A stretch of DNA of 64,000 nt from Andreprevotia chitinilytica DSM 18519 (GTDB taxonomy: Bacteria > Pseudomonadota > Gammaproteobacteria > Burkholderiales > Chitinibacteraceae). The position numbers were made by a program, and so were the translations under genes. The DNA lies in contig NZ_JONM01000006.1 in assembly GCF_000711875.1 (NCBI RefSeq), forward strand, positions 186,001-250,000, written 5' to 3'. Positions 24,440 to 33,285 of the stretch are shown in pieces. Within the stretch, counting starts at the first letter, position 1. Each line of letters opens with the position of its first letter. The notes below the pieces were generated by a model. The model worked only from the letters and a program-made list of their open reading frames with translations. It was not told where the DNA came from and ran no database searches.

Positions 24440-26785
24440 ATGACTGCTGCTCATGTTTTGGGTTTTCCCCGCATCGGCGCCCAGCGCGAACTCAAGTTCG
24501 CCGTCGAGTCGTTCTGGCGCGGTGAGATCGCCGAAGCCGAACTTGCCGCGATTGGCAGCACGCTGCGCCGCCGTCACTGGCAATGGCAGAAGGATGCCGG
24601 GCTGGATGTGGTCACGACTGGCGACTTCGCGTGGTACGACCAGATGCTCAATACCGCCGCACTGCTCGGTGCCTTGCCGGCCCGCTTCGGCTTCGATGCC
24701 AAGTCGCTCACACTCAAACAGTATTTCGAACTGGCTCGCGGCAACGTGGATCAGCCGGCGCTGGAAATGACCAAGTGGTTCGATACCAACTACCACTATC
24801 TGGTGCCGGAACTGGATGCCGACACGCGCTTCGACGGCGGTGTGGACTGGTTCTTCTACGAGCTGGAAGAAGCCCGCTCGCAAGGCTATGACGTGAAGCC
24901 GGCGCTGATCGGCCCGCTGACTTTCCTCTATCTCGCCAAGAGCAAGAGCACCGGTTTCGACAAACTCGGCCTCGCCAGTCGCATCGTGCTGGCCTATCGC
25001 CGTATCTTGGAAAAGCTCGCCGCGCAGGGGGTGGAATGGGTGCAGATCGACGAGCCGATCCTGGCGCTGGAACTCGACCTGGCATGGCGCGATGCCTTCG
25101 CCCCGATCTATCGCGAATTCGCCCATGCCGGTGTGAAGCTGCTGCTGACCACTTACTTCGATAGCGTCGCGGCGCATACCGATCTGCTCGCCACCTTGTT
25201 GGTGGCTGGCGTGCACGTCGATCTGGTGCGTGCGCCGCAACAGCTTGATGCGCTGCTGGCGGTCTGGCCGCAAGACAAGGTGCTATCGGCCGGCGTGATC
25301 GATGGCCGCAATATCTGGGCGGCCGATCTTTCCGCCAAGCTCGCGCAACTCGAAACCGCCAAGACCAAACTGGGCGACAAGTTGTGGGTGAGTGCCAGCT
25401 CGTCGCTGCTGCACACGCCGGTCGATCTGGCGCAGGAAGACCAACTGGATGCCGAACTCAAAGGCTGGCTGGCCTTTGCCAAACAGAAGCTGGACGAGAT
25501 CGTCGTCCTCAAACGGGCGTTGAATGAAGGTCGTGCTGCCGTCGCCACACAACTGGCCGCCAGCGACAAGGCCGCTGCCTCGCGCCGTAGCTCCGCCCGC
25601 ATCCACAACCCGGACGTTGGCAACAGGGTGGCGGCGCTGACTGCTGCCGATTCGCAACGGGATAGCATCTACGCCGTGCGTGCCGATGCGCAGCGGGCGT
25701 GGCTCAAGCTGCCGGTGTTGCCGACTACGACCATCGGCTCCTTCCCGCAAACCAGGGAAATCCGCGCCGCTCGTGCCGCCTTCAAGCGTGGGGCGTTGCC
25801 GGAAGAACAATACGTCGCCGCGATGCAGGCCGAGATCAAACGGGTGGTCGACAAGCAGGAAGCGCTGGGGCTGGATGTGCCGGTGCATGGCGAGGCGGAG
25901 CGTAACGACATGGTCGAATACTTCGGCGAGCAGCTGTCCGGCTTCACCTTTACCCGCTTTGGCTGGGTGCAAAGCTACGGTAGTCGCTGCGTGAAACCGC
26001 CAGTGATCTTCGGCGACGTGAGCCGCCCGGCACCGATGACGGTCGAGTGGAGCCGCTACGCCCAATCGCTGACTATCAAGCCAATGAAGGGCATGCTCAC
26101 CGGCCCGGTGACCATCCTGCAGTGGTCGTTTGTGCGCGACGACCAGCCGCGTGAGCAGACTTGCCTGCAAATCGCGCTGGCGATCCGGGATGAAGTGGTC
26201 GATCTGGAGCGCGCCGGTATCAAGGTCATCCAGATCGACGAACCCGCTTTCCGCGAAGGCTTGCCGCTCAAGCGCAGCGATTGGGATACCTATCTGGAAT
26301 GGGCCGGCCGTGCTTTCCGTGTCTCCGCCAGCGGGGTCGAGGATGCCACGCAGATCCACACCCACATGTGCTACTCGGAGTTCAACGACATCCTGCCCGC
26401 CATCGCCGCGATGGATGCCGATGTGATCACCATCGAAACCAGCCGCTCGGATATGAAATTGCTGGAAGCGTTCGGCACCTTCCAATACCCGAACGAAATC
26501 GGCCCCGGCGTCTACGACATCCACAGCCCACGCGTGCCACCCGTGAACGAGATGCTGCGGCTGATCGCCAAGGCATTGGACGTCGTCCCGGCCGAGCGCT
26601 TATGGATCAACCCCGACTGCGGCTTGAAAACCCGTGGTTGGCCGGAGACGGAAGCGGCGCTGGCCAACATGCTGGCCGCAACGCGTGAGGCGCGGGCGGC
26701 GATTGCGGAGGGGCGCAAGTTGGTCGTGCAAGCGGCTGAGCATGGTCACTTGCATGCAGAGCACGCGTGTGGCTGCGGGCATTGA
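24440..26785 (+). CDS. metE: Cobalamin-independent methionine synthase
   Basis: MetE transfers a methyl group from 5-methyltetrahydropteroyl-triglutamate to homocysteine. The 781-residue protein shows both halves of the family: the N-terminal [21 protein letters not shown] and the C-terminal catalytic barrel with [17 protein letters not shown], the zinc ligands in [10 protein letters not shown] (His and Cys near 645) and [13 protein letters not shown] (Cys near 730), and the substrate loop [15 protein letters not shown] use the ATG at 24440 seven bases after GAGG. Length is slightly above the E. coli enzyme (753) because of an insert around residues 380-400 (Arg/Ser-rich). It ends with a His/Cys-rich tail ([14 protein letters not shown]), which may bind metal. 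Confidence 0.97.
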   Translation: MTAAHVLGFPRIGAQRELKFAVESFWRGEIAEAELAAIGSTLRRRHWQWQKDAGLDVVTTGDFAWYDQMLNTAALLGALPARFGFDAKSLTLKQYFELARGNVDQPALEMTKWFDTNYHYLVPELDADTRFDGGVDWFFYELEEARSQGYDVKPALIGPLTFLYLAKSKSTGFDKLGLASRIVLAYRRILEKLAAQGVEWVQIDEPILALELDLAWRDAFAPIYREFAHAGVKLLLTTYFDSVAAHTDLLATLLVAGVHVDLVRAPQQLDALLAVWPQDKVLSAGVIDGRNIWAADLSAKLAQLETAKTKLGDKLWVSASSSLLHTPVDLAQEDQLDAELKGWLAFAKQKLDEIVVLKRALNEGRAAVATQLAASDKAAASRRSSARIHNPDVGNRVAALTAADSQRDSIYAVRADAQRAWLKLPVLPTTTIGSFPQTREIRAARAAFKRGALPEEQYVAAMQAEIKRVVDKQEALGLDVPVHGEAERNDMVEYFGEQLSGFTFTRFGWVQSYGSRCVKPPVIFGDVSRPAPMTVEWSRYAQSLTIKPMKGMLTGPVTILQWSFVRDDQPREQTCLQIALAIRDEVVDLERAGIKVIQIDEPAFREGLPLKRSDWDTYLEWAGRAFRVSASGVEDATQIHTHMCYSEFNDILPAIAAMDADVITIETSRSDMKLLEAFGTFQYPNEIGPGVYDIHSPRVPPVNEMLRLIAKALDVVPAERLWINPDCGLKTRGWPETEAALANMLAATREARAAIAEGRKLVVQAAEHGHLHAEHACGCGH

Positions 26786-26822
26786 ACCGGTTCGTGCAGG
26801 GCGAGTGGAAGTGGCCTTGTCC

Positions 26823-26857
26823 GGCGGGTTACGCCGCAAGCGGCTAACCCGCCCTAC
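26823..26857. repeat. GGCGGGTTA/TAACCCGCC element, short copy
   Basis: GGCGGGTTA (26823-26831) and CTAACCCGCCCTACG flank a small GCCGC/GCGGC stem. It is a shorter relative of the elements at 54297-54423 and 59435-59517. Confidence 0.7.
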
Positions 26858-26865
26858 GATATTGG

Positions 26866-26935
26866 GTAGGAGCGAGCTTGCTCGCGATGGCGGCGGTAAA
26901 TGAACCATCGCCATCGCGAGCAAGCTCGCTCCTAC
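26866..26935. repeat. REPIN-like inverted repeat, copy 1
   Basis: Two 25-base arms in inverted orientation, 26866-26890 and 26911-26935, begin GTAGGAGCGAGCTTGC and are exact complements, with 20 bases between them. The same arm sequence recurs at 33153, 39279 and 54435. Confidence 0.9.
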
Positions 26936-27010
26936 AGGGAACTCCACGCTTGAGAAAGCATTAGAACTGGTGACGAGGGGCTTGGGGTATTTGGAGAGTT
27001 AACGCACTAC

Positions 27011-27751
27011 CTAGGTCGCCGCTGTCGGCTCCGTTAGTGCCCCAAAGTCCAGATTGCTTGGCGCATCCAGCACTTGTTGCGCCAATGCCCCGGTTTCCTC
27101 GGTATCGGTGTCGACAATCTCGAGCTTGAAACCAGCCGCCCCAGCCGTACCGGTTCCAACCACAAAGAAGCCGAAATTGACGGTGTCCGCCTCATCCGGC
27201 ACCTGCAATACGACTTCCGCCAGCGTCCAATCCTGCGTGCCGTGAAGAGGCCGGTTGTCCATGTTATCGAAGCGGATGCCTCGCGTATGGCGGCTATCCA
27301 CGCGCATCCACATTTGTACTTTGAGGGCGTGCGCGCAGCATAAATTGGCGGTCAAGCGTAGGCGCTTGCCGCGATAGCTGCCGGCTTTGACGGCTTGCAT
27401 CAGCGTGCCAAAGCCCGGGTCTTGGTTATAAATCCGGCTTGCTTCCTCGTTGAGGGAGCAACGAATCACGGCCGGGTGTTGCCCGTGATGCATGCGGGAC
27501 GTATCCACGCCCATGAGGTAGATATCGGGCCGCGAACCTGCCTTTGTCCATCCTTCCGGCATCGGCAGGTCTTGGGGCGCGGCGGTTGGCGCATCCACTT
27601 CGATCCTGGCCGCCAGCACATTCCAGTTGTCACATTCAAACAGCCGGGCGATGACGTCGAGGCATTCGCCGTGGCCCAGTTCGATGTCTTTTTGCGCCAA
27701 GGACTGACGCAACGATTTCGCCATCAATTTGGCGTCGCGATAGGTACGCAT
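27011..27751 (-). CDS. Glyoxalase-related (Glyoxalase_8-type N-terminal domain) protein
   Basis: The 246-residue protein opens with a short domain (residues 1-50, RTYRDAKLMAKSLRQSLAQ and SHSECLE-like GHGECLDVIARLFECDNWNVLAARI) known from a family annotated as glyoxalase-related, often found at the N-terminus of otherwise unrelated proteins. Residues 85-230 form a beta-rich domain (YLMGVDTSRMHHGQHPAVIR, RLRLTANLCCAHALKVQMWM, TLAEVVLQVPDEADTVNFGF) that resembles carbohydrate-binding-like jelly-roll folds seen in AraC-type effector regions. No catalytic motif is evident and there is no signal peptide. Function is unknown; it is not safe to call it a glyoxalase. Confidence 0.75.
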   Translation of the reverse strand: MRTYRDAKLMAKSLRQSLAQKDIELGHGECLDVIARLFECDNWNVLAARIEVDAPTAAPQDLPMPEGWTKAGSRPDIYLMGVDTSRMHHGQHPAVIRCSLNEEASRIYNQDPGFGTLMQAVKAGSYRGKRLRLTANLCCAHALKVQMWMRVDSRHTRGIRFDNMDNRPLHGTQDWTLAEVVLQVPDEADTVNFGFFVVGTGTAGAAGFKLEIVDTDTEETGALAQQVLDAPSNLDFGALTEPTAAT

Positions 27752-28226
27752 GAGGAAATCCCTTGCAGTAATGCGAACGTCGTACGGTCGGTGCTTGCGT
27801 TACCGAAACGTTCGCCATGCAACGGATCGGGAGAGTGGGTGTGCATTCACCATCCCGGAGAGGGTGCAAGCGGCAGGCTGCACAAGCCTGTCCGAATTCT
27901 GTGATTCCCGGCGCAGGTAGTCAATTGCGCTGCAAAACATGTTGTGGAGTGGCGTATCCGCTTATCAACTTCGCGTGCCGGCGCGTTTTTGTGCCCACTG
28001 ATCATCGAGCCTGCGTTATGCATACTTACTAATTCTATTTCTTTATCTGTCTTGAAAATGAATATGCATCCCGCATAATCATGCCGAGCTGTATGGATCG
28101 CTGGCGTTTTCAATGTCCCGGACCAATGCGGCTTAGCGTGCATTCGGGGTGGTTCGTCCTGGGCACATCACAACCGTTATCACCCTGTGGGCTGGCAAAT
28201 GCTTGGTCGGCGGGATGGGAATCACG
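27752..28226. other. 475-base intergenic region without a gene
   Basis: No open frame here has codon use or similarity that supports a gene. The stretch 28017-28080 is distinctly AT-rich, with ATGCATA (28018-28024) and TATGCAT (28063-28069) as an inverted pair, and holds the probable promoter of the tyrosinase-like gene. The part 27800-27920 is rich in small GC hairpins but does not show a riboswitch core I recognise. Confidence 0.6.
28052..28079 (+). promoter_or_regulatory. Probable promoter of the tyrosinase-like gene
   Basis: TTGAAA (28052-28057), 16 bases, CATAAT (28074-28079), close to the sigma-70 consensus. It would give a leader of about 140 bases before the start at 28227. Confidence 0.5.
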
Positions 28227-29864
28227 ATGAAAACCGGATCGATTGGAAGGTGGCACATACTCAAGGCGCTCTTGCTGGCTGTCGTCATGGCGATGTTTAT
28301 GCCGACGCTGGCGCAGGCCGATACAGCAACCCGGCTCAGCTGGGAGACGTTCGCCAAAGACCCGCAGCGCGTGGCCAGCCTGCGCAAGGCGGTGGCGGTG
28401 ATGAAATCGCGCAATGGCGCGGACCATACCAGCGCGGAATATCGCACCAGCTGGGAATACTGGGGCTCGATCCACGGTTATTTCGGCGCGCAGTCGCCGG
28501 ATGGCACGGTGGAGGAATACCAGCAGTGGATGAAGGACAACAACCTCTGGAAGCCGGAGTACGAAAAGTACTTTGTCGGCGTGACGGACAGGCTGCCGCC
28601 GGATCAGACGGCGACAGATGTCTGGTCGCAATGCCAGCACGGCACGCCGTGGTTCTTTGCGTGGCATCGCTTCTATCTGTTCCGTTTTGAGCGCGTATTG
28701 CAAGAGGCCGCTGGCGATCCGTCCTTGCGTTTGCCGTACTGGGATTACACCGACCCGGCGCAGGTTGCCATGCCGTCGGCGTTCATTGCGCCGACCTATG
28801 TCGATGAAGCGGGCAAGACCGTGCCGAATCCGCTGTTCGAGGCACGCCGGGCGCCGGATTGGCAGAAGGGCACCGGCACGCTGGACCCGAAGCGCACCAA
28901 CATCAACGCAGCCTTGCTCAATCCCAACTTCCTGAGCACCACGGATCAATCGGGCGCAACCGTGCCGGGCTTCCAAAGCATCATTGAAAGAAGCCCGCAT
29001 GGCAGCGTGCATTGCGCGGTCATGGGTTGTCCGGTGACGGTGATGGGGGCGGTGCCGTATTCGTCCAACGATCCGATCTTCTGGCTGCACCATGCCAATA
29101 TCGATCGCATGTGGGACTGCTGGACCAGCATCGCCGGCCACAAGAACCCCGATAGCCAGGAATTCCTCGAACAGTCGTATACCTTCGTGGATGCCAAGGG
29201 CGTTGCGGTCACCAACAAGGTACGGGACTTGTTCGACGGCAAGCTGATCGATTACGTCTACGAGAAAGCTTCAGATTGCGCCCGGCCTGCAGCCTTGTTT
29301 AAGGCGAATGCGGTGGGGGTATCCCCAGCGCCGGTTGTGCCGCACGGCGCGACCACCAGCATGCTGATCAGTACTGCTGCGCGTGGCATTGCCATCGACA
29401 AACCGGTGACCAAGAAGCATATCGGCCTGGTGGCAGAGAAAACCAATGCGGTGCCGTTGGCGCTGGCGTTGCGTGGGCATGCCTTGGTGCCATCGCGCAC
29501 GGAGCTTGTCCTGCGTGGCGTCAAATACCAGGCCCACCCCGGTACGATGTTCGATGTGTATCTGGAGAACGCGCAGGGCAAACGGGCTTATGTCGGCACT
29601 TTGAGCTTCTTTACCGGTGGCGGTGGTCATGGCCATGCCCATCATGATGCACAGGCCGCAACGGATGAAGTCTTCGATGTGACCGATAGCCTGCGCGAAC
29701 TGGCCGGTGCCAACGCGACCTTGAAAGACGTCAGCGTGGTATTCGAAGCAACGACGGGTCGTCTGGGCCGCGATGAGAAGGCACTGTTCAATGCCAAGTC
29801 GAAACTGACCGTCGACGAGATTGATTTGCAGGTCAAAGTGCCGGCAAGTACGCCAGCGGAGTGA
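28227..29864 (+). CDS. Exported tyrosinase/polyphenol-oxidase-like type 3 copper protein
   Basis: The 545-residue protein has a signal peptide (KTGSIGRWHILKALLLAVVM, cleavage near AQA at 31). CuA ligands are His83 (SIHGYFG), His138 (CQHGTPW) and His147 (FAWHRFYLFRFE). CuB ligands are His258 and His262 (SPHGSVH) and the His pair at 288-289 (DPIFWLHHANIDRMW). Cys136 stands two residues before His138, the C-x-H layout that forms a Cys-His thioether in fungal tyrosinases. Residues 380-545 are a beta-rich C-terminal domain with a His/Gly patch (GGGGHGHAHH), comparable to the shielding domain of PPO zymogens. It should oxidise phenols or catechols. No copper chaperone is encoded beside it. ATG 28227 is chosen with GGGA six bases upstream; ATG 28215 is possible. 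Confidence 0.9.
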   Translation: MKTGSIGRWHILKALLLAVVMAMFMPTLAQADTATRLSWETFAKDPQRVASLRKAVAVMKSRNGADHTSAEYRTSWEYWGSIHGYFGAQSPDGTVEEYQQWMKDNNLWKPEYEKYFVGVTDRLPPDQTATDVWSQCQHGTPWFFAWHRFYLFRFERVLQEAAGDPSLRLPYWDYTDPAQVAMPSAFIAPTYVDEAGKTVPNPLFEARRAPDWQKGTGTLDPKRTNINAALLNPNFLSTTDQSGATVPGFQSIIERSPHGSVHCAVMGCPVTVMGAVPYSSNDPIFWLHHANIDRMWDCWTSIAGHKNPDSQEFLEQSYTFVDAKGVAVTNKVRDLFDGKLIDYVYEKASDCARPAALFKANAVGVSPAPVVPHGATTSMLISTAARGIAIDKPVTKKHIGLVAEKTNAVPLALALRGHALVPSRTELVLRGVKYQAHPGTMFDVYLENAQGKRAYVGTLSFFTGGGGHGHAHHDAQAATDEVFDVTDSLRELAGANATLKDVSVVFEATTGRLGRDEKALFNAKSKLTVDEIDLQVKVPASTPAE

Positions 29865-29922
29865 GGGCTGGATCGTGGGGAGGCTGGTCGAGCGCTAGCC
29901 TTGCCCCGTGATCAATGGCAGT

Positions 29923-29960
29923 AAAACAAATAGCCCGGCAATTGCCGGGCTATTTGTTTT
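29923..29960. terminator. Bidirectional intrinsic terminator
   Basis: A perfect 38-base palindrome (AAAACAAATAGCCCGGCAA and its complement) with A- and T-rich ends serves the convergent tyrosinase-like and response-regulator genes. Confidence 0.9.
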
Positions 29961-29995
29961 GGAGCGGTCTGGGGCGCGAGTCGGCGATCAGCCGA

Positions 29996-30622
29996 TCAGA
30001 CTTCGACGCCGGCATCTCGCAGCAACGCTGCCAATTCCATCGCCGTCTTCACATGCATCTTTTCCAGAATCCGGGCGCGGTGGACTTCGACCGTCTTCAT
30101 CGAGATGGAAAGATCATCGGCGATCTGCTTGTTGAGGCGGCCGGTCAGGATCAGCGCCATTACTTCGCGCTCACGCGGGGTGAGGGATTCGAGGCGGATT
30201 TCGACGGCGTTCTTGGCTTGCCACTGGTTGCGGCGTTCGGCATCGGCGGCGAGGCTCTTTTCCACCAGATCGACGATGTCGTTGTCGTTGAATGGTTTCT
30301 CGACGAAATCAGTGGCGCCATCCTTGAGCGCACCCACGGCCATCGGCACATCGCCGTGGCCGGTGAGGAAGATCACCGGCGGCAGATAGGCGTATTCGCG
30401 CAGTTTCTGGAACAGCTCCAGGCCGCTCATGCCGGGCATGCGCACGTCGAGCAGGATGCAGCCGAAGCGATCCGGGCTGTATTCCTTGATGAAGGATTCG
30501 GCGCTGGAAAAGGCCTGCGCTTCGTGGTCGCGGGTGGAGAACAGCCAGGCGAGCGCGTCGCGCAGTGCGTCGTCATCGTCGACGATGGCAATGCGGTGCG
30601 GCCCTGTTTTCGATTGAGTCAT
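29996..30622 (-). CDS. FixJ/DctR-type response regulator
   Basis: A 208-residue two-domain regulator. The receiver (residues 8-125) has the acidic pocket IVDDDD at 13-18, phospho-acceptor Asp59 (CILLDVRMPGMSG), Thr in FLTGHGD and Lys in DFVEKPF. The LuxR-type helix-turn-helix (145-205) reads LTPREREVMALILTGRLNKQIA and SMKTVEVHRARILEKM. It is the likely partner of the sensor kinase encoded 155 bases upstream on the same strand. FixJ-like regulators usually activate one or a few promoters in response to oxygen or a substrate. The targets here are not evident; no transport or respiratory gene is adjacent. Confidence 0.92.
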   Translation of the reverse strand: MTQSKTGPHRIAIVDDDDALRDALAWLFSTRDHEAQAFSSAESFIKEYSPDRFGCILLDVRMPGMSGLELFQKLREYAYLPPVIFLTGHGDVPMAVGALKDGATDFVEKPFNDNDIVDLVEKSLAADAERRNQWQAKNAVEIRLESLTPREREVMALILTGRLNKQIADDLSISMKTVEVHRARILEKMHVKTAMELAALLRDAGVEV

Positions 30623-30777
30623 GTTCGCGAGGTCCTTGATTTCATCAGCAACGGAGCGCGTCGAAGGTGACGTGCCCGCACATTTCTAAAGCAGCTTCTT
30701 AGGGAATAGCGTGCCCGGCTTACGTTTGCCAGACACATGAATACGGTGTGCCGCTGGGCGAGCATTATCCACTGCTA

Positions 30778-33015
30778 CTAGGGCTCTTGCGCATCGGTAT
30801 CTTCATTGAACGGCACGGTGAAGATAAAGCGGCTGCCGCCACCGGCGTTGGCCTCCACCCACAGGCGGCCCTGATGGTGCTCGATGATCGAGCGGCAGAT
30901 GTTCAGGCCCATGCCCATGCCGGCATCCTTGGTGGTAAAGAACGGCTTGAACAATTGTTCCAGTTGCTCGGGCGCAATACCAGCCCCTCTATCCGCAATG
31001 GTCACCCGCAGCAAATTGCCGTCCCGCGCCAGATCGATGGCGAGCATGCGGCGGGCGGGGGGCGTGTCTTCCATCGCTTCGAGGGCATTCTTGATCAGGT
31101 TGAAGATCACCTGCTCCAGCATGACCGGGTCGGCGTAGAGCGCGGGCAGGTCGTCGTCCTCGCGGAACGAGACTTCCACGCCGCGCCGGGTGACTTCGTG
31201 GCCCAGCAGGTTGAGCACGGTATCGAGCAGCGCGTTGATCTCGCAGCGCTTGCGGTGCGGCGCGCGGCGCTGCACGAACTCGCGGATGCCGCGGATGATC
31301 TGGCCGGCGCGCTTGGCTTGCTCGCCCATTTTTTCGATGGCTTGTGAGAGCTGGCTGGTGTTGGGCGTGGGCGAGGCGAGGATGTTGCGGCAGCCGCTGG
31401 CGTAGCTGGCAATCGCGCCGAGCGGCTGGTTGAGTTCGTGCGCGAGCGAGGAGGCCATCTCCCCCATCGAAATCAGCCGGGCGGTTTGCTGCAGCGCTTC
31501 GTTCTGGCGGCGCTCGCGGGCGGCGGCGGTCTTGAGGGCGGTGATGTCGGTGGCGATTTCCAGCCAGACCGCGCTGCCGTCCACCCAGACGCTTTGCCGG
31601 CTCTTGATCTGATACCAGTGCTCGCGATAGCTGTCGTACCACTCGGCATCGACCGGGGGTTCGGCCCGGCGCGGTACGAAGGGCACGATGCAACAGCGAC
31701 CACGCCAGTCCGGCAGGCCGAAGGCACGGTCGAACTGGTGGTTGGACATCAGCAGCTCGCCGCTGGCGGCGTCGGATACGGCCACGGCGGCATCCAGCCC
31801 GTTCAGCACGGTGACGAAGCGCTCGTGCGAGGCTTGCAACGCCTGCCGTTCGCGGCGGATTTCGGTGATGTCATACAGCGACGCCATCCAGCCAATGTGG
31901 TTGCCTTCGCCATCGATCAGGCGTGAGGCATACAGGCGCACGTCGAAGCGCTCGCCATTGCGCCGCATATAGCGCACCGAGAACCCGTTCGGGTCGAGTC
32001 GGCCGGCGAGAATGGCGTCGGATGCGGCCTGGCAGCGCTCCAGTTCTTCCGGCGGCCAGTAGGGCATCGGCTGAATCTTGTTCAGCAGCTCGTGCTCGTC
32101 GTAACCGACCATGTCGCAAAAGGCGCGGTTCACATAAATGACCTTGCCGTGCAGATCGAGTGCTTCCAGACCGGTGACGAGCGAGTTTTCCATCGCCTCA
32201 CGTAGCGCGGTTTCGCCGCGTAGCTGGACTTCGGCCTCGGCGTGCTGGCGGATGTGCGTCTTGAGGGCGCGGGTGGTCAGCAACATGGCGATCGACAGCA
32301 GGAACAGCATCCACGGCAGCAGATCGAGCAGCGGCCGGCTTGGCAGGCGGTAGACCTCGGCCCGCAGGGTCAGGCCACCAGGCGGGATGTCGAGGCCGAT
32401 TTCCTTGAACACGCCACTCGGGTCGAGCTGGCGCTGCGATTTGGCGGCGATGCTGCGTTTGTTTTTATCCAGCAGGGCAATCTGGTAACGCTGCGCAATC
32501 CACCAGGGCACTTGCTGTTGCAGCATGCGATCCAGCGCCAGCGTCGCGACGATGAAATGGCCGTCCGGTACGGCAACGGCGTACTGCACCAAGGGCTTGT
32601 GGTCATGGGCGACGAGCGGCCCCCAACCGATTTCGCCTTCGAACGGTAGCGATTGCCATTCCTGCGCTGCTCGCCAGGTGACGCGGCCGAGTACGTCTTC
32701 CAATGCGAGGCCGACCAGCTCCGGGCTGCCTTGCGTGAATGACAGGGCGCGGGCCTGGAACTTGGGGCTGGCGTAGTCGTTGCTGGCTTCCAGCGTGGCG
32801 GCCAGACCGTTGATGGCATCGACGTCGGCGCGGATTTGTTGCTCGATGGCCTGCTTTTGCCACAGCAAATCCTGCTCCAGCTGGGTGCTGCGTTGGGTTT
32901 CGACTTCTTCCCGTGTGAGCAGCAGATAGGCGGCGAACGCCAAGGCGAAGAGCGCGGCGATCAGGCTGGGCAACAGGGCGAGCCACGTGGAGCGGCGGGT
33001 AAGGCTTTGTGTCAT
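30778..33015 (-). CDS. Membrane sensor histidine kinase with two PAS domains (FixL/DctB-like)
   Basis: The 745-residue kinase has a first membrane segment at about 12-33, a periplasmic sensor region (34-228), a second membrane segment (229-250), PAS domains near 270-385 and 395-495, then HisKA with phospho-His526 (SSLAHELNQPLGAIASYAS) and a HATPase domain (NLIKNALEAM, DRGAGIAPEQL, GMGMGLNICRSI). The H-box type AHELNQPL is that of FixL, DctB and TodS-like kinases. Heme ligands of FixL cannot be confirmed. I start at the ATG at 33015; the frame continues 65 codons upstream, but through a REPIN-like repeat. Signal and targets are unknown. Confidence 0.9.
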   Translation of the reverse strand: MTQSLTRRSTWLALLPSLIAALFALAFAAYLLLTREEVETQRSTQLEQDLLWQKQAIEQQIRADVDAINGLAATLEASNDYASPKFQARALSFTQGSPELVGLALEDVLGRVTWRAAQEWQSLPFEGEIGWGPLVAHDHKPLVQYAVAVPDGHFIVATLALDRMLQQQVPWWIAQRYQIALLDKNKRSIAAKSQRQLDPSGVFKEIGLDIPPGGLTLRAEVYRLPSRPLLDLLPWMLFLLSIAMLLTTRALKTHIRQHAEAEVQLRGETALREAMENSLVTGLEALDLHGKVIYVNRAFCDMVGYDEHELLNKIQPMPYWPPEELERCQAASDAILAGRLDPNGFSVRYMRRNGERFDVRLYASRLIDGEGNHIGWMASLYDITEIRRERQALQASHERFVTVLNGLDAAVAVSDAASGELLMSNHQFDRAFGLPDWRGRCCIVPFVPRRAEPPVDAEWYDSYREHWYQIKSRQSVWVDGSAVWLEIATDITALKTAAARERRQNEALQQTARLISMGEMASSLAHELNQPLGAIASYASGCRNILASPTPNTSQLSQAIEKMGEQAKRAGQIIRGIREFVQRRAPHRKRCEINALLDTVLNLLGHEVTRRGVEVSFREDDDLPALYADPVMLEQVIFNLIKNALEAMEDTPPARRMLAIDLARDGNLLRVTIADRGAGIAPEQLEQLFKPFFTTKDAGMGMGLNICRSIIEHHQGRLWVEANAGGGSRFIFTVPFNEDTDAQEP

Positions 33016-33152
33016 TCCAGAAGCATAAGGGCGGGCTTGCGCAAGCTTGCCCGTGTTGGGGAATGCAAGCAACAGTGAAAGGCTAAGGCGAAAATCCGTA
33101 GACACGGAGATCGGCGAGTACACAGGGCGCACGGAGAAAAGCATCGCTTTAT

Positions 33153-33222
33153 GTAGGAGCGAGCTTGCTCGCGATGGCACCGTTTGATTCACCGTTGCCA
33201 TCGCGAGCAAGCTCGCTCCTAC
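33153..33222. repeat. REPIN-like inverted repeat, copy 2
   Basis: Arms 33153-33179 and 33196-33222 are exact 27-base complements starting GTAGGAGCGAGCTTGC, between the histidine kinase and the dehydrogenase. Confidence 0.9.
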
Positions 33223-33285
33223 AGAAACCCTCGATTTTCTCCCCGATCCCTATGCGCTCTGCGGTTCAGGAGTTTGGGTTTTGAC

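Noticed and set aside
25283-26524. 413-codon minus-strand frame over metE
   Set aside because: It lies opposite the catalytic half of metE, which is clearly the real gene.
27830-27930. Possible glycine-riboswitch-like segment (GGGAGAG motif)
   Set aside because: The GGGAGAG is not followed by the conserved ACCGAAGG-type core, and no glycine gene lies downstream.
33016-33210. 65-codon upstream extension of the histidine kinase
   Set aside because: It crosses a REPIN-like repeat and has no similarity to kinases; the membrane segment and the usual start lie after 33015.
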